Assembly: GCF_020404765.1 (NCBI RefSeq)
Contig: NZ_JAIVEM010000088.1
Location: 1-64,000, forward strand
DNA from: Paenibacillus sp. BJ-4
Lineage (GTDB): Bacteria > Bacillota > Bacilli > Paenibacillales > Paenibacillaceae
DNA length: 64,000 nucleotides
Direction of reading: 5' to 3'
Shown piece by piece: positions 37,475-45,230 of this stretch. Under the pieces are notes generated by a model. That model searched no databases, was not told the DNA's origin, and saw only the letters and a list, made by a program, of their open reading frames with translations. Position 1 is the stretch's first letter, and every line of letters begins with the position of its first letter. The translations under genes and the position numbers were made by a program.

Positions 37475-37509
37475 GCAGCCCAACTCCATTGAGAAAGGGC
37501 TGCATTTTT
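37475..37509 (+). terminator. terminator of marR
   Basis: GCAGCCC (37475-37481) and GGGCTGC (37497-37503) form a 7-bp GC stem followed by ATTTTTATT, 28 bases after the marR stop. The MFS gene therefore has its own promoter. Confidence 0.8.
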
Positions 37510-37523
37510 ATTGTTCTTATTTT

Positions 37524-37572
37524 CTTTCCAAGGAAGGTAAAATATGATACAATGATTTTGCTTCCAAGGAAG
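37524..37572 (+). promoter_or_regulatory. MFS promoter with two MarR operator-like palindromes
   Basis: CTTTCCAAGGAAGG (37524-37537) and the perfect palindrome CTTCCAAGGAAG (37561-37572) flank TACAAT at 37548-37553. At 17-base spacing the -35 would be TTTCCA, inside the first palindrome. Two copies of TTCCAAGGAA around the -10 box are what an operator for the adjacent MarR protein would look like; binding is inferred. Confidence 0.6.
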
Positions 37573-37603
37573 AAAAATTACGACCTTTGAGGGGAGAATT
37601 TAA

Positions 37604-38839
37604 GTGTTCAAATTTAGATCACAAAATGAACAGAACACAGAACAAGCCGTAGATAAAAAGGCTTTAATATTCGGTCTTATGTCTGTGTTTCTTTGCGGAA
37701 TAGGCTTCAGTATCATAACACCTGTCGTCCCATTCTTAGTGCAGCCTTATATAAGCAATCCGGGAGATCAAGCCATATTTGTTACGCTGCTGACCTCTGT
37801 TTATGCAGTCTGCGTGTTTTTTGCGGCCCCCGGACTTGGAGCTTTGAGCGACAGACATGGCCGTCGTCCATTGCCCTTAGTGTGCCTTTTGGGTTCCGCA
37901 ATCGGGTACTTCGTTTTTGGCATAGGAGGAGCTCTATGGGTACTATTTGCCGGGCGCATAATAGAAGGTATAGCAGGCGGGGTCATAAGCACCCTCTTCG
38001 CCTATTTTGCAGACATCACTCCTAGCGAACAGCGCACCAAATACTTTGGGTGGGTGAGTGCGGTTGCAGGTGTAGGCTCCGCCATTGGCCCTACTATAGG
38101 TGGATTACTTGCCAAGTTTGGTTATTCTGTACCCATGTATGTTGCAGCGGTAATAACTTTATTAAATGTTGTTTATGGATTCTTTTTTATGTCTGAGAGC
38201 CTTGATAAGAATAATAGACTGGAAAATATCACCTTTGTAAGACTGAATCCATTCATACAGCTTGTAAACGTACTTTCCGTGAAAAACTTAAAAAGGCTAC
38301 TTGTCTCAGCGTTCTTACTTTGGATACCCAACGGATCTTTACAGGCAGTTTTTTCACAATTTACAATAGATACTTTCAATTGGGCGCCTGCACTAATCGG
38401 GCTTATGTTTTCAATTATGGGCGTCCAAGACATCATTTCCCAAGGTTTCATAATGCCAAAGCTTTTGAAAAAACTCAGTGATGCACAGATCGCAATTCTT
38501 GGAATGGTTTCGGAGATTATAGGCTACAGTCTTATTGCGGCATCGGCTTTGTTCTCATTCTATCCTCTTGTTATCGCCGGAATGTTTATATTTGGTTTTG
38601 GTGATTCGATCTTCGGGCCTTCATTCAATGGGATGCTCTCCAAGTCTGTCGATTCTAGTGAACAAGGAAGGATTCAAGGAGGCAGCCAATCTATTCAAGC
38701 GTTAGCAAGAATAATTGGGCCTATCATTGGAGGTCAAATCTATGTATCACTTGGTCATGCCGCACCCGCTTTAATGGGTATGATCCTTATAGCAGCGGCA
38801 ATACCAGTTTTGTATAAGGGTTCGCATGTAAATACGTAA
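37604..38839 (+). CDS. MFS drug/metabolite efflux transporter
   Basis: The 411-residue membrane protein has 12 predicted helices and the major-facilitator motif A between helices 2 and 3 (GLGALSDRHGRRPLPLVCLLGS). It is similar in layout to TetA and Bmr-type proton-coupled exporters. The GTG start at 37604 follows GAGGGGAGAA. It lies downstream of a MarR regulator, the classic arrangement for inducible efflux. Substrate cannot be read from sequence. No partner gene follows. Confidence 0.85.
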   Translation: MFKFRSQNEQNTEQAVDKKALIFGLMSVFLCGIGFSIITPVVPFLVQPYISNPGDQAIFVTLLTSVYAVCVFFAAPGLGALSDRHGRRPLPLVCLLGSAIGYFVFGIGGALWVLFAGRIIEGIAGGVISTLFAYFADITPSEQRTKYFGWVSAVAGVGSAIGPTIGGLLAKFGYSVPMYVAAVITLLNVVYGFFFMSESLDKNNRLENITFVRLNPFIQLVNVLSVKNLKRLLVSAFLLWIPNGSLQAVFSQFTIDTFNWAPALIGLMFSIMGVQDIISQGFIMPKLLKKLSDAQIAILGMVSEIIGYSLIAASALFSFYPLVIAGMFIFGFGDSIFGPSFNGMLSKSVDSSEQGRIQGGSQSIQALARIIGPIIGGQIYVSLGHAAPALMGMILIAAAIPVLYKGSHVNT

Positions 38840-38871
38840 ACTACCTACTTTATTTAGGCAAGTATCCACCT

Positions 38872-39053
38872 TCATTTTCGATTATAGAGGGGGTAAGCGC
38901 AAATTCGGCACACACATCTCCACGTTGTGTGTGATAAACTTTCATTGTCCTGCTTCATAAAAGGATACCTCCTAAATTGTTGATGTGGTGGTCGGGAAAC
39001 TTTTTTAATACCCCGTTGGAAGCTTTCCGGAACCACCTGCATAGCAGGTGGTT
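38872..39053 (-). mobile_element. IS200/IS605-type element remnant (left end and start of tnpA)
   Basis: On the minus strand a hairpin AACCACCTGC / GCAGGTGGTT (39031-39053, 3-base loop) is followed by AGGAGGT and an ATG at 38958. The ATG opens MKQDNESLSHTTWRC, the usual N-terminus of IS200 TnpA (QDSxSLSHTxWNCKYHIVFAPKYRR). After WRC the frame decays (VCRICAYPLYNRK) and stops at about 38872. It is a single-strand transposon left end with its subterminal stem-loop and about 28 codons of transposase. The rest is gone. Confidence 0.65.
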
Positions 39054-39069
39054 TTAAGAACATATAATA

Positions 39070-39109
39070 ATAGGGTTTCAGAACTTAGGGACAAGTTCTG
39101 AAACCCTAT
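39070..39109. terminator. strong bidirectional terminator-like hairpin
   Basis: A perfect 17-bp stem, ATAGGGTTTCAGAACTT (39070-39086) and its complement (39093-39109), loop AGGGAC, lies between the rightward MFS gene and the leftward lipoprotein pseudogene. T/A-rich bases lie on both sides. It could serve both transcripts. Confidence 0.6.
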
Positions 39110-39165
39110 TTGTTAAGCTATCGTGTCCCGTGAGTTGAACTTTCGTTTGGTGTGCCTTGTTCCGG

Positions 39166-39674
39166 CTATTCTCTACGAGCTACACGAAACCCTTGATCGG
39201 GACCAAAGCCATTCGCATCGAACTTGCCTCGGAAAGATATCTCGTTGTTGCTGACGTTGCCGATCCAACCGCCGCCCTTCACAACCCGGAAGGAACCGCT
39301 TTGACTGTCCGAGTCTCCGTACCAGTCCCAGCACCATTCCCTTACGTTGCGAGACATATCATAAATTCCCAACTCGTTGGGTTTCCGGGTACCGATCGAT
39401 TTTGTTTTATTATTGTTGCTCTCTATGATAGACCAGTTCCAGTCTCCAGATAAGTATTTGTCTCCGGCGTTTTTCCAATACCATGCGACCTCGTCAGCAT
39501 TATGATATAAAAGTTCGATAGATTCACGATTTTTCCAGAGTTGTTGGACTTGTTGTTCTGAAAATTCCCACCTTCCACGAATACAAGGTTATCCTTTTTC
39601 TCAGGCTTATCTTGCGAACATGCGCTGATCACAACCATTGGTGCTATTAAAAGGAACATTAATAGCTTTCTCAT
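39166..39674 (-). pseudogene. SUMF1 / formylglycine-generating-enzyme-like lipoprotein, internally deleted
   Basis: The ATG at 39674 (behind AAAGGAGA) opens a lipoprotein signal with lipobox VISAC, then LVFVEGGNFQNN...NLSNFYI, the usual beginning of a SUMF1-fold protein. The next bases jump, in another frame, to ADEVAWYWKNAGDKYL and continue without break to NELGIYDMSRNVREWCWDWYG, VVKGGGWIG and the terminal GFRVARRE. About 100 central residues, including the Glu-Trp-Glu region, are missing and the join is out of frame. This is an internal deletion, not a sequencing slip. No function is expected. Confidence 0.8.
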
Positions 39675-39910
39675 GGATATATCTCCTTTAAGCTGATAGG
39701 GAAAATGATAGGCCATGACGGCCTGCAACGCATCCGCACTGACGGATAGACTGGAGGAGAACGGCCATCGGCCTGTCTACAATGCTTAGAGATCGGTGTT
39801 TCCTCCATGGATCAATTCGTGTAAATCCTATCAGACAGCTTTCAAAACCCGTTTATCCCGTGAGGCAGTCCCAACCGTGCCTGTTCGTCGAACAGCTTGC
39901 AGTTGAGTGG

Positions 39911-40549
39911 TTACCACACCGTTACGTTAGAGCTCCCACTACTCTGATACCCCTCTGTTGCTAACACCTGGTAAGACCAGCTATTCCCCAGATTCATTCC
40001 TTTGCTCGCCCATGCTTTCACGTGGTTGCTGAAAGTGATCGTGGAGTTGCCCCCGGTCGGTCTCTTCGACTGTCGAACACTCCAGTACTGAATAAACGTC
40101 GTTTTTTGGCCTTCAATGGAAGGTGCGTCGTATCGCATTGTTGTGTAGATGTCATATGTCCCCCCATCACTGGTCACCGTACCTTTATACGTTCCTGTAG
40201 GTCGATAAGTCCCCCAGCTATCAACGACGTAATATTCGATGAGTGAGTTTCTCGTCCACCCGTAGAGAGCCAAATATCCATTACCAGACGGCGCCCAGAC
40301 ACCGGCATTGTAGTTAATCGTTCTGTTTGGCGATCCAGTAGTCCAGCCTTTGCCGACAACAAAATTCCCGGTATCCTTCCATGTTACGCTGTAATTACCG
40401 CCTGATCCATTTACAGCATTGACCGTCCCGCCGCCATCGGTCCAATTTTGCCAATAGTCTGTCGCTGCACTTGAGGTTGTTGCAAACAACCCAAAACTCA
40501 TGGAAGCTGCAAGAACTACCGTCATCATTTTCTTACTAAAATTAAACAT
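39911..40549 (-). CDS. xynA: GH11 endo-1,4-beta-xylanase
   Basis: The 212-residue secreted enzyme hydrolyses the xylan backbone. A signal peptide ([20 protein letters not shown], cleavage near residue 28) precedes the single beta-jelly-roll domain of GH11. The nucleophile is Glu105 in [13 protein letters not shown] and the acid/base Glu199 in [14 protein letters not shown]; the thumb loop is [18 protein letters not shown]. Length and residues match family-11 xylanases of Bacillus and Paenibacillus (XynA), with no added binding module. TAGGAGGT precedes the ATG. A cre-like site lies about 135 bases upstream. It is monocistronic. Confidence 0.93.
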   Translation of the reverse strand: MFNFSKKMMTVVLAASMSFGLFATTSSAATDYWQNWTDGGGTVNAVNGSGGNYSVTWKDTGNFVVGKGWTTGSPNRTINYNAGVWAPSGNGYLALYGWTRNSLIEYYVVDSWGTYRPTGTYKGTVTSDGGTYDIYTTMRYDAPSIEGQKTTFIQYWSVRQSKRPTGGNSTITFSNHVKAWASKGMNLGNSWSYQVLATEGYQSSGSSNVTVW

Positions 40550-40684
40550 ACTCTACCTCCTAAAATTTTTGTGTTTGTCCCATACACCTGCTTGTTGGGT
40601 TGATTCTCTTTGCAGTATACCACTTACCCGTGCCATATTCCGTATTTTTTTACTTTTACCTCCTTTCTGAGTGAAATTATACAA

Positions 40685-40698
40685 TGATAGCGGTTACA
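40685..40698 (+). promoter_or_regulatory. cre-like site upstream of the xylanase gene
   Basis: TGATAGCGGTTACA, flanked by A and T, fits the cre consensus with a single mismatch. It lies about 136 bases before the xylanase ATG, plausibly above or within its promoter. Strength and use are unproven. The remaining bases from 40550 to 40856 are very AT-rich and hold no visible gene. Confidence 0.45.
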
Positions 40699-40856
40699 TA
40701 AAAACCTAGCAAATTAAAGGTTTAACTCTATTATGTTTAGCTTTCTTTGAATTTTATAGAAACATTTTCATATTGTTTTTTTAGATATTCATCTTCCAAT
40801 CACAATATTCATTTTTTAGAAGTCATCACCAGTCGAACAGGAATGGAGTGAGTGGA

Positions 40857-40954
40857 ATGGTGCTGTACAAGCGATAGCGTTCGCCTTGGCGTCCGGACCT
40901 TAACTTTCTTAGCTTGATTAAGAAATCCGGACACAACAGCGATGGGAGCACCAT
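40857..40954 (-). repeat. dispersed nested-hairpin repeat, copy E (divergent)
   Basis: Outer arms ATGGTGCT (40857-40864) and AGCACCAT (40947-40954) enclose inner arms GTCCGGA (40891-40897) and TCCGGAC (40926-40932). AAGCGATAGCGTTCGCCTT and AACAGCGATGGGAG correspond to segments of the copy at 47.75 kb in the same orientation, but the outer arms have a different sequence that still pairs. It lies 54 bases left of the ISL3 element. Confidence 0.6.
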
Positions 40955-41037
40955 CCGCCCCGCAGTGTCGCCTCATGTACATTTTCTAGCTTATAACTAA
41001 AAAAACTGGGTATTCGGATTTTATGGTGGAGAAGGGC

Positions 41038-42372
41038 TTATAGCTGGCCCTTCTCCAATTTCTCGATCAAGGTGGAAAAATCGATTCCCAGCAAGATTAT
41101 TTCTTCTGGCTCACGAACAACTCCAATAGGTGGCATATTAAACATCGGGAAGTTTTCCTCCCGTAGATCGTAGCTATCAAACCGCCTCTGGTACTTAGGC
41201 TTACGTTGCTTTTTAAGTCCCTCTGTAAAGAGTATTTTGGCTCGTAGGGCTTCAAAAGAGTATCCCCTGCCTAAACGATTAATGACTCGAATAAGGCTGT
41301 TTAGAGACTCCGTATAAGCGTTTGTAATGCGATGGTCGAAGTAGGCGAATATTTCCTCTTCCCAGTTCTTCATAGCCTTTGTAAGTGGTTCAAAAGCGGA
41401 TTGCAGTTCAGTTGGTATTTTAGCTTTCCATTCGTTGTATTTAAGGAATGCCGTCTGTCTGCTATCACATTCCCAAATATCGAAATATGATTCCTTTAAG
41501 TCATAAGCAGTGCCGAGAGAAGGATGATTCTTTGTCCAAAGGTCAAGCGTAATTTTATCCATCTCTGTAAGCGCTATACGGCGTTTTAGGAGGATAAAAC
41601 GGTCGTGCATCAGCCCGCGGCGTTCTTTTGGCGATAATCCTTCTCGGAGCTGCTTACGAATGGTTTCTAACGCTTGGTTTGCCATACGGACAACGTGAAA
41701 CTTATCGACGATGATAAGAGCTTTTGGCAATATAGCCCTCACGGCGTCCTTATACGGTTGCCACATATCCATTGTGACATATCGTATTTGTCCTCTATTT
41801 GGAAGGCGTGAGAGGTAGCCTAAAACGGTTTCCTTGTTACGATTGGGCAAAACATCTAACAAAGTACGTTCCTCAATGTTGGTTAAAACGCATCTTGGCT
41901 TAATAATGTGTATTTCGTCAATCCCAAGCCAATTAGGAGTTTCAAATCGATGCGTTTCTTTAAGACGATTGATGTAATCACGAAAGATGTTACGTATCGT
42001 TTTTTCATGCAATCCAACATCCTCGGATATGCTGACAAACGTGCGTTTAAGGCTTTGCTTCTCTATATAAGACAATAATCGTTTGGTACAGTTTCGCTTT
42101 TCGTCTATGGTGTGGTCTAAGTGTTCCCAAAAGGTTCGATTGCAGTCTCTACAGCGATACCTCTGACGCTTTATAAGAAGGCCTACACGCTTGCCGTGAA
42201 TAGGCAAGTCCATACAGATCTGTTCCCTGATATCGTGTTTGTAGAGGTTGGCTATACATCCACAATGAGGGCAAGCCAAAGGTGGAGAGTTCGTCACCAC
42301 TTGTATTAGAAAATCAAATTCATTCTCACTAATACTTAGGATGTTGAATTTTGAAAGATTTAGAATATCCAT
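41038..42372 (-). CDS. ISL3-family transposase
   Basis: The ~444-residue transposase has an N-terminal zinc-ribbon (CPHCGC at about 33-38 and CRDCNRTFWE at about 73), a helix-turn-helix region (VSISEDVGLHEKTIRNIFRDY) and the DDE triad in WLGIDEIHI, LIIVDKFHVVRMA and NAYTESLNSLIR. It ends 5 bases from the left inverted repeat. The ATG at 42372 is taken as start, but its ribosome binding site is weak. A TTG at 42402 overlaps the MFS stop by about 11 bases behind AAGGAG, which suggests coupling with the transporter gene. Confidence 0.9.
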   Translation of the reverse strand: MDILNLSKFNILSISENEFDFLIQVVTNSPPLACPHCGCIANLYKHDIREQICMDLPIHGKRVGLLIKRQRYRCRDCNRTFWEHLDHTIDEKRNCTKRLLSYIEKQSLKRTFVSISEDVGLHEKTIRNIFRDYINRLKETHRFETPNWLGIDEIHIIKPRCVLTNIEERTLLDVLPNRNKETVLGYLSRLPNRGQIRYVTMDMWQPYKDAVRAILPKALIIVDKFHVVRMANQALETIRKQLREGLSPKERRGLMHDRFILLKRRIALTEMDKITLDLWTKNHPSLGTAYDLKESYFDIWECDSRQTAFLKYNEWKAKIPTELQSAFEPLTKAMKNWEEEIFAYFDHRITNAYTESLNSLIRVINRLGRGYSFEALRAKILFTEGLKKQRKPKYQRRFDSYDLREENFPMFNMPPIGVVREPEEIILLGIDFSTLIEKLEKGQL

Positions 42373-42391
42373 ATGAATTTCTTCTATGCAT

Positions 42392-43573
42392 TTATGATGC
42401 AAACTCCTTCTTTGTTTTCGCGTGACTGGTCAAAATACCGCTGAATATGAAAGATAACAACGAACCGGCAAAGCATATAGCCGCAAACATGCCTACGGCG
42501 GAAAAACCGTTAAAAGTCGCGTAAATCAGGCCTGCGACCCAAGAACCGAGCGTTGTCGCAGCGTACATGATTGAATTGGCCAAGCTGGAGATCGTGCCGC
42601 GGATGGTTGGATTTAATGAATTCAGCATTCCCAATACTAGGGGAAAAGCGATCCCCATATTAACGAATATGAAAAAGTAAACACTTTCGAAAGCCGCAAC
42701 TGATGGCAAGTGAGGCAAAACAATAAAACATGCGATAGAGACAAGAAAGCCCACAACCAGCGTATTGAAACGGTTTAACGTTTTGATCACATAGGCACCG
42801 CCGAAGCTCCCGACTATATTCCCGAGACCAAGAAAAAACATCACGTACCCCGCTTGATCAATTGAAAGGTAAAAGCGATCCGTCACCCATTTTCCAATGA
42901 AAGAAAAGGCAGCAAAGAATCCACATTGAAATAAGAAATGAGCGAGGAAAGCCTTTCTCGCCATTCGGCTATTCAATAGTGGGATGTATCTACTGAAAAT
43001 CGGAGTCTTGGTTTTTTGGCCTTGATTCGGTTTCATTTCGGGCAAAGCATAGAAGATGAATACTGCTACCAATAATGCACATGCACCGATTGTAAAAAAA
43101 GGATAATACCAATGGGTTGAGGCAAGCAAACTTCCAATAGGGATGCCGAACGCTTGGGAAGCAGCCAAGCCTGCCATGACGATTCCTGATACTTTGGCGA
43201 TTTTTGACGTTGGAAACAGAGTAGGGATCGAGGCCCAGACTTGAGGCGCCGTAAATGCTGCGCTGACTCCGGCTAAAAAACGGAAGAAGAACATCGACCA
43301 AAAACCTGTGGCAAAGCCGCATAACATGGTTGAAACCGAGAAGCAGATCATGCCGGAAAGCATTACTTTTTTGCGATCCCATCCATCGGAAAGCGGTCCA
43401 GCAATCAGTGCAAAAATGGCATAACCTAAAGCATAAGACCCCACCATCCAACCGGAATATTCGGTCGGGATATGAAACAAGTCCTGAAGAGTGGGGATGA
43501 GCGGAGAAATCAAAAACGTATCCGTACCAATAACAAACATGATGAGGAAAAATAAAGCAGTTAATTTGATCAT
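42392..43573 (-). CDS. MFS transporter carried by the ISL3 element
   Basis: The 393-residue membrane protein has 12 helices (first MIKLTALFFLIMFVIGTDTFLISPLI) and motif A GPLSDGWDRKKVMLSGMICFS. It has the general form of DHA1 drug exporters such as YdhP/AraJ/Cml types. The ATG at 43573 lies eight bases after AAAGGG. It is read from the same strand as the upstream ArsR gene and overlaps the transposase frame, so the three genes form one transcription unit inside the inverted repeats. A resistance or export benefit to the host is inferred. Confidence 0.85.
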   Translation of the reverse strand: MIKLTALFFLIMFVIGTDTFLISPLIPTLQDLFHIPTEYSGWMVGSYALGYAIFALIAGPLSDGWDRKKVMLSGMICFSVSTMLCGFATGFWSMFFFRFLAGVSAAFTAPQVWASIPTLFPTSKIAKVSGIVMAGLAASQAFGIPIGSLLASTHWYYPFFTIGACALLVAVFIFYALPEMKPNQGQKTKTPIFSRYIPLLNSRMARKAFLAHFLFQCGFFAAFSFIGKWVTDRFYLSIDQAGYVMFFLGLGNIVGSFGGAYVIKTLNRFNTLVVGFLVSIACFIVLPHLPSVAAFESVYFFIFVNMGIAFPLVLGMLNSLNPTIRGTISSLANSIMYAATTLGSWVAGLIYATFNGFSAVGMFAAICFAGSLLSFIFSGILTSHAKTKKEFAS

Positions 43574-43646
43574 TCTATTCACCCTTTGTAGTTAGTTCTA
43601 TAGTTCAAAGATTATTGAACTAATGAAAAAAAAAAAGAATTTCTTT

Positions 43647-43937
43647 CTACAACGTATCCAGAAATCCGGGTAAGTAAGTTTGAAATGTCTCCAAATCGAT
43701 GCTCATATACTTCGCTTGAGCTTCTTTTCGTACCTTGATCAATTTCGCCTCCTTTAAAGTACGCAAGTGATACGAAGTATTCGATTTCGTAGTATCGCGA
43801 ATGTGTCCTACTTCTCCACAATTCATCTCCTTCTTGCTGGCGTATAGAGCTCGTATGATGTCCAATCTTGTTTCATCAGCTAACGCCTTAAATATTTTGA
43901 CTCTGAGCTCATCATTTATTATTTTTTGAGTAGTCAT
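43647..43937 (-). CDS. ArsR-type HTH regulator carried by the ISL3 element
   Basis: The 96-residue winged-helix protein has the ArsR pattern FKALADETRLDIIRALYASKKEMNCGEVGHIRDTTKSNTSYHLRTLKEAKLIKVRKEAQAKYMSI, with TKSNTSYHLRTL as recognition helix. One Cys (MNCGEV) lies where some relatives bind metals, but no ELCVCD metal motif is present. The ATG lies only seven bases after a -10 box with no ribosome binding site, so the mRNA may be leaderless. It probably represses itself and the transporter downstream. Confidence 0.85.
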   Translation of the reverse strand: MTTQKIINDELRVKIFKALADETRLDIIRALYASKKEMNCGEVGHIRDTTKSNTSYHLRTLKEAKLIKVRKEAQAKYMSIDLETFQTYLPGFLDTL

Positions 43938-43943
43938 AAAACC

Positions 43944-43971
43944 ATTGTACTAAGATATCGCTACAAATCAA
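43944..43971 (-). promoter_or_regulatory. promoter of the ISL3 passenger operon
   Basis: On the minus strand TTGATT (43971-43966), a 16-base spacer and TACAAT (43949-43944) are followed by GGTTTT and the ATG at 43937. The transcription start expected seven bases below the -10 falls on the A of the start codon. Confidence 0.55.
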
Positions 43972-44190
43972 GTCCTTAGAAAAATACCACCATATTCTCC
44001 GATTTTTAAGTGAAATGTTTTGATTTTGTCTCCACCATAAAATCCGAATACCCAAAAAGCTTTATGCGGAAAACGCATAAATATCAATGTTCATCCATCG
44101 CATGCTGTAAAATGAGCTTGGGTGATTAGTAGTACATAAGGGAATTCTCAATTCACGTAAGGATAAACACTTAACTTTTCATAGGGAGGC

Positions 44191-44487
44191 ATGATGAAAA
44201 TGATTTTGGAGGATATGTATTATGGGAAATGGCGTCCTAGTGAACAGATAAATTCAACCGACCCTGAGTCTCAAAAAGTGAATCAAAAAATTAGCGATCT
44301 CATGGAGTTGTTGAAAAGCAAATTATCAGCAGTCGAGTTTGAGTCAATTGAAGTCATGTTTGATTTATTAAGCGAGTCAACTTCCCTGCACTCCGCAGCA
44401 GCATTCATTCACGGGTATCGGGCGGGGGCATTAACGATGATTGAAGTATTTAGCGAGGACAAAGAAATTGTTGATCGTAATAGATAG
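44191..44487 (+). CDS. DUF6809-like small protein
   Basis: The 98-residue protein (97 if the second ATG is used) begins MILEDMYYGKWRPSEQI and ends in a helical region with HSAAAFIHGYRAGALTMIEVF. These are the two blocks I associate with the small DUF6809 proteins scattered through Paenibacillaceae genomes, often near mobile DNA. Function is unknown. GGGAGG precedes three closely spaced ATGs (44191, 44194, 44200), and which is used is open. It lies 137 bases right of the ISL3 element. Confidence 0.65.
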   Translation: MMKMILEDMYYGKWRPSEQINSTDPESQKVNQKISDLMELLKSKLSAVEFESIEVMFDLLSESTSLHSAAAFIHGYRAGALTMIEVFSEDKEIVDRNR

Positions 44488-44526
44488 ATGATGGAGAAGT
44501 TATGGGGGTGAGTCCGTTACGCATGT

Positions 44527-44605
44527 ATATTGTTCTTCCGATCGCTGTTATCCCTAGATTTTTCCTCAGTAAATATAAATTTAAAGGTAAAATCCGGGGA
44601 TAACA
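44527..44605 (+). repeat. dispersed nested-hairpin repeat, copy B (partial)
   Basis: The left part ATTGTTCTTCCGATCGC (about 44529-44545) and the inner stem TCCCTAGATTTT (44551-44562) / AAAATCCGGGGA (44589-44600) match the family. The right outer arm is lost or diverged. The element lies between the convergent DUF6809 and TetR genes. Confidence 0.7.
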
Positions 44606-44624
44606 AAACGAATGGAGGGGCTCC

Positions 44625-45230
44625 CTAGTCTCTGCCTGCCCCCAGCGCATTCATCAAGAACTCGTATATTTCCAGTTCGTTGATTTCACCGCCATCGGTC
44701 GCTATGTTATGCTGCACTTGCAGTCCGTTCTTGAACACGGTGAACATCCGGGCTGCCCTGTCCGCATCAATTGAAGCAGGAATGACTCCATTCTGCTGTC
44801 CGACTTCGATCCACGTTTTGGCGGTGAGGATAGAAGTCTTGTGATAACGTTTTAGAATGCTCGCCACGGCAGGTTTATCCTGTTGGCTGAGCAGATAGAT
44901 AAAAATTAGGCTGGCAGCGCTGTTCCCACTGCCGATATCTCGAAGACGTTCTGATAAAGTATCAAGCGGGCCTTTGATTCCTTCTGGTCCTGCGGGAGTC
45001 CGGGCAACAGATTCAAAAAAACGCTGATTGGTTTTCTCCATTCCCGCCTCCAGAACCATACCGAACAATTCATCTTTGCTTTTGACATAATGGTAAATGG
45101 CTCCTTTAGTCAGTCCGCTGCGATCCGCAATATCCTGCAGTGTCGTCGCCCGACAACCTTTCTCCATAATCATCTCTTCGGCAATCTCAAGCAGCTTTTT
45201 AAGACTGTCGTTCATCACTTTGTCTTGCAT
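44625..45230 (-). CDS. TetR family transcriptional regulator
   Basis: The 201-residue repressor has the N-terminal TetR HTH (ATTLQDIADRSGLTKGAIYHYVKSKDELFGMVL, about residues 26-58) and a ligand-binding helical C-terminus. GGGAGGTAAAAGATC precedes the ATG, which overlaps the 3' end of the upstream membrane-protein gene by 16 bases. Two ACATACCTTCGGT(A/C)GGTAT sites upstream of the operon are the likely operators, which makes it autoregulated together with its partner. Confidence 0.88.
   Translation of the reverse strand: MQDKVMNDSLKKLLEIAEEMIMEKGCRATTLQDIADRSGLTKGAIYHYVKSKDELFGMVLEAGMEKTNQRFFESVARTPAGPEGIKGPLDTLSERLRDIGSGNSAASLIFIYLLSQQDKPAVASILKRYHKTSILTAKTWIEVGQQNGVIPASIDADRAARMFTVFKNGLQVQHNIATDGGEINELEIYEFLMNALGAGRD

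Larger units (their letters stand above)
41008..44053 (-). mobile_element. ISL3-family element with ArsR-MFS passenger genes
   Basis: Perfect 25-bp inverted repeats beginning GGGTATTCGGATTTTATGG bound the element at 41008-41032 and 44029-44053. The 8 bases outside are AAAAAACT and AAAAAGCT, one mismatch, consistent with the 8-bp target duplication of ISL3. Inside, all in one direction, are an ArsR regulator, an MFS transporter and the transposase. A degenerate copy of the repeat (ACCACCATATTCTCCGA, about 43987-44003) sits just inside the right end. The transposase is intact, so the element may be active or recent. Confidence 0.88.

Noticed and set aside
38872-39063. A 63-codon frame as a new small protein
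   Set aside because: Its second half is the start of an IS200 transposase with a ribosome binding site at 38958; the first half is the transposon end.
39881-39895. CTGTTCGTCGAACAG palindrome, at first taken for a LexA/DinR box
   Set aside because: The Bacillus-type box needs GAAC-N4-GTTC; here the half-sites are inverted and only one base apart.
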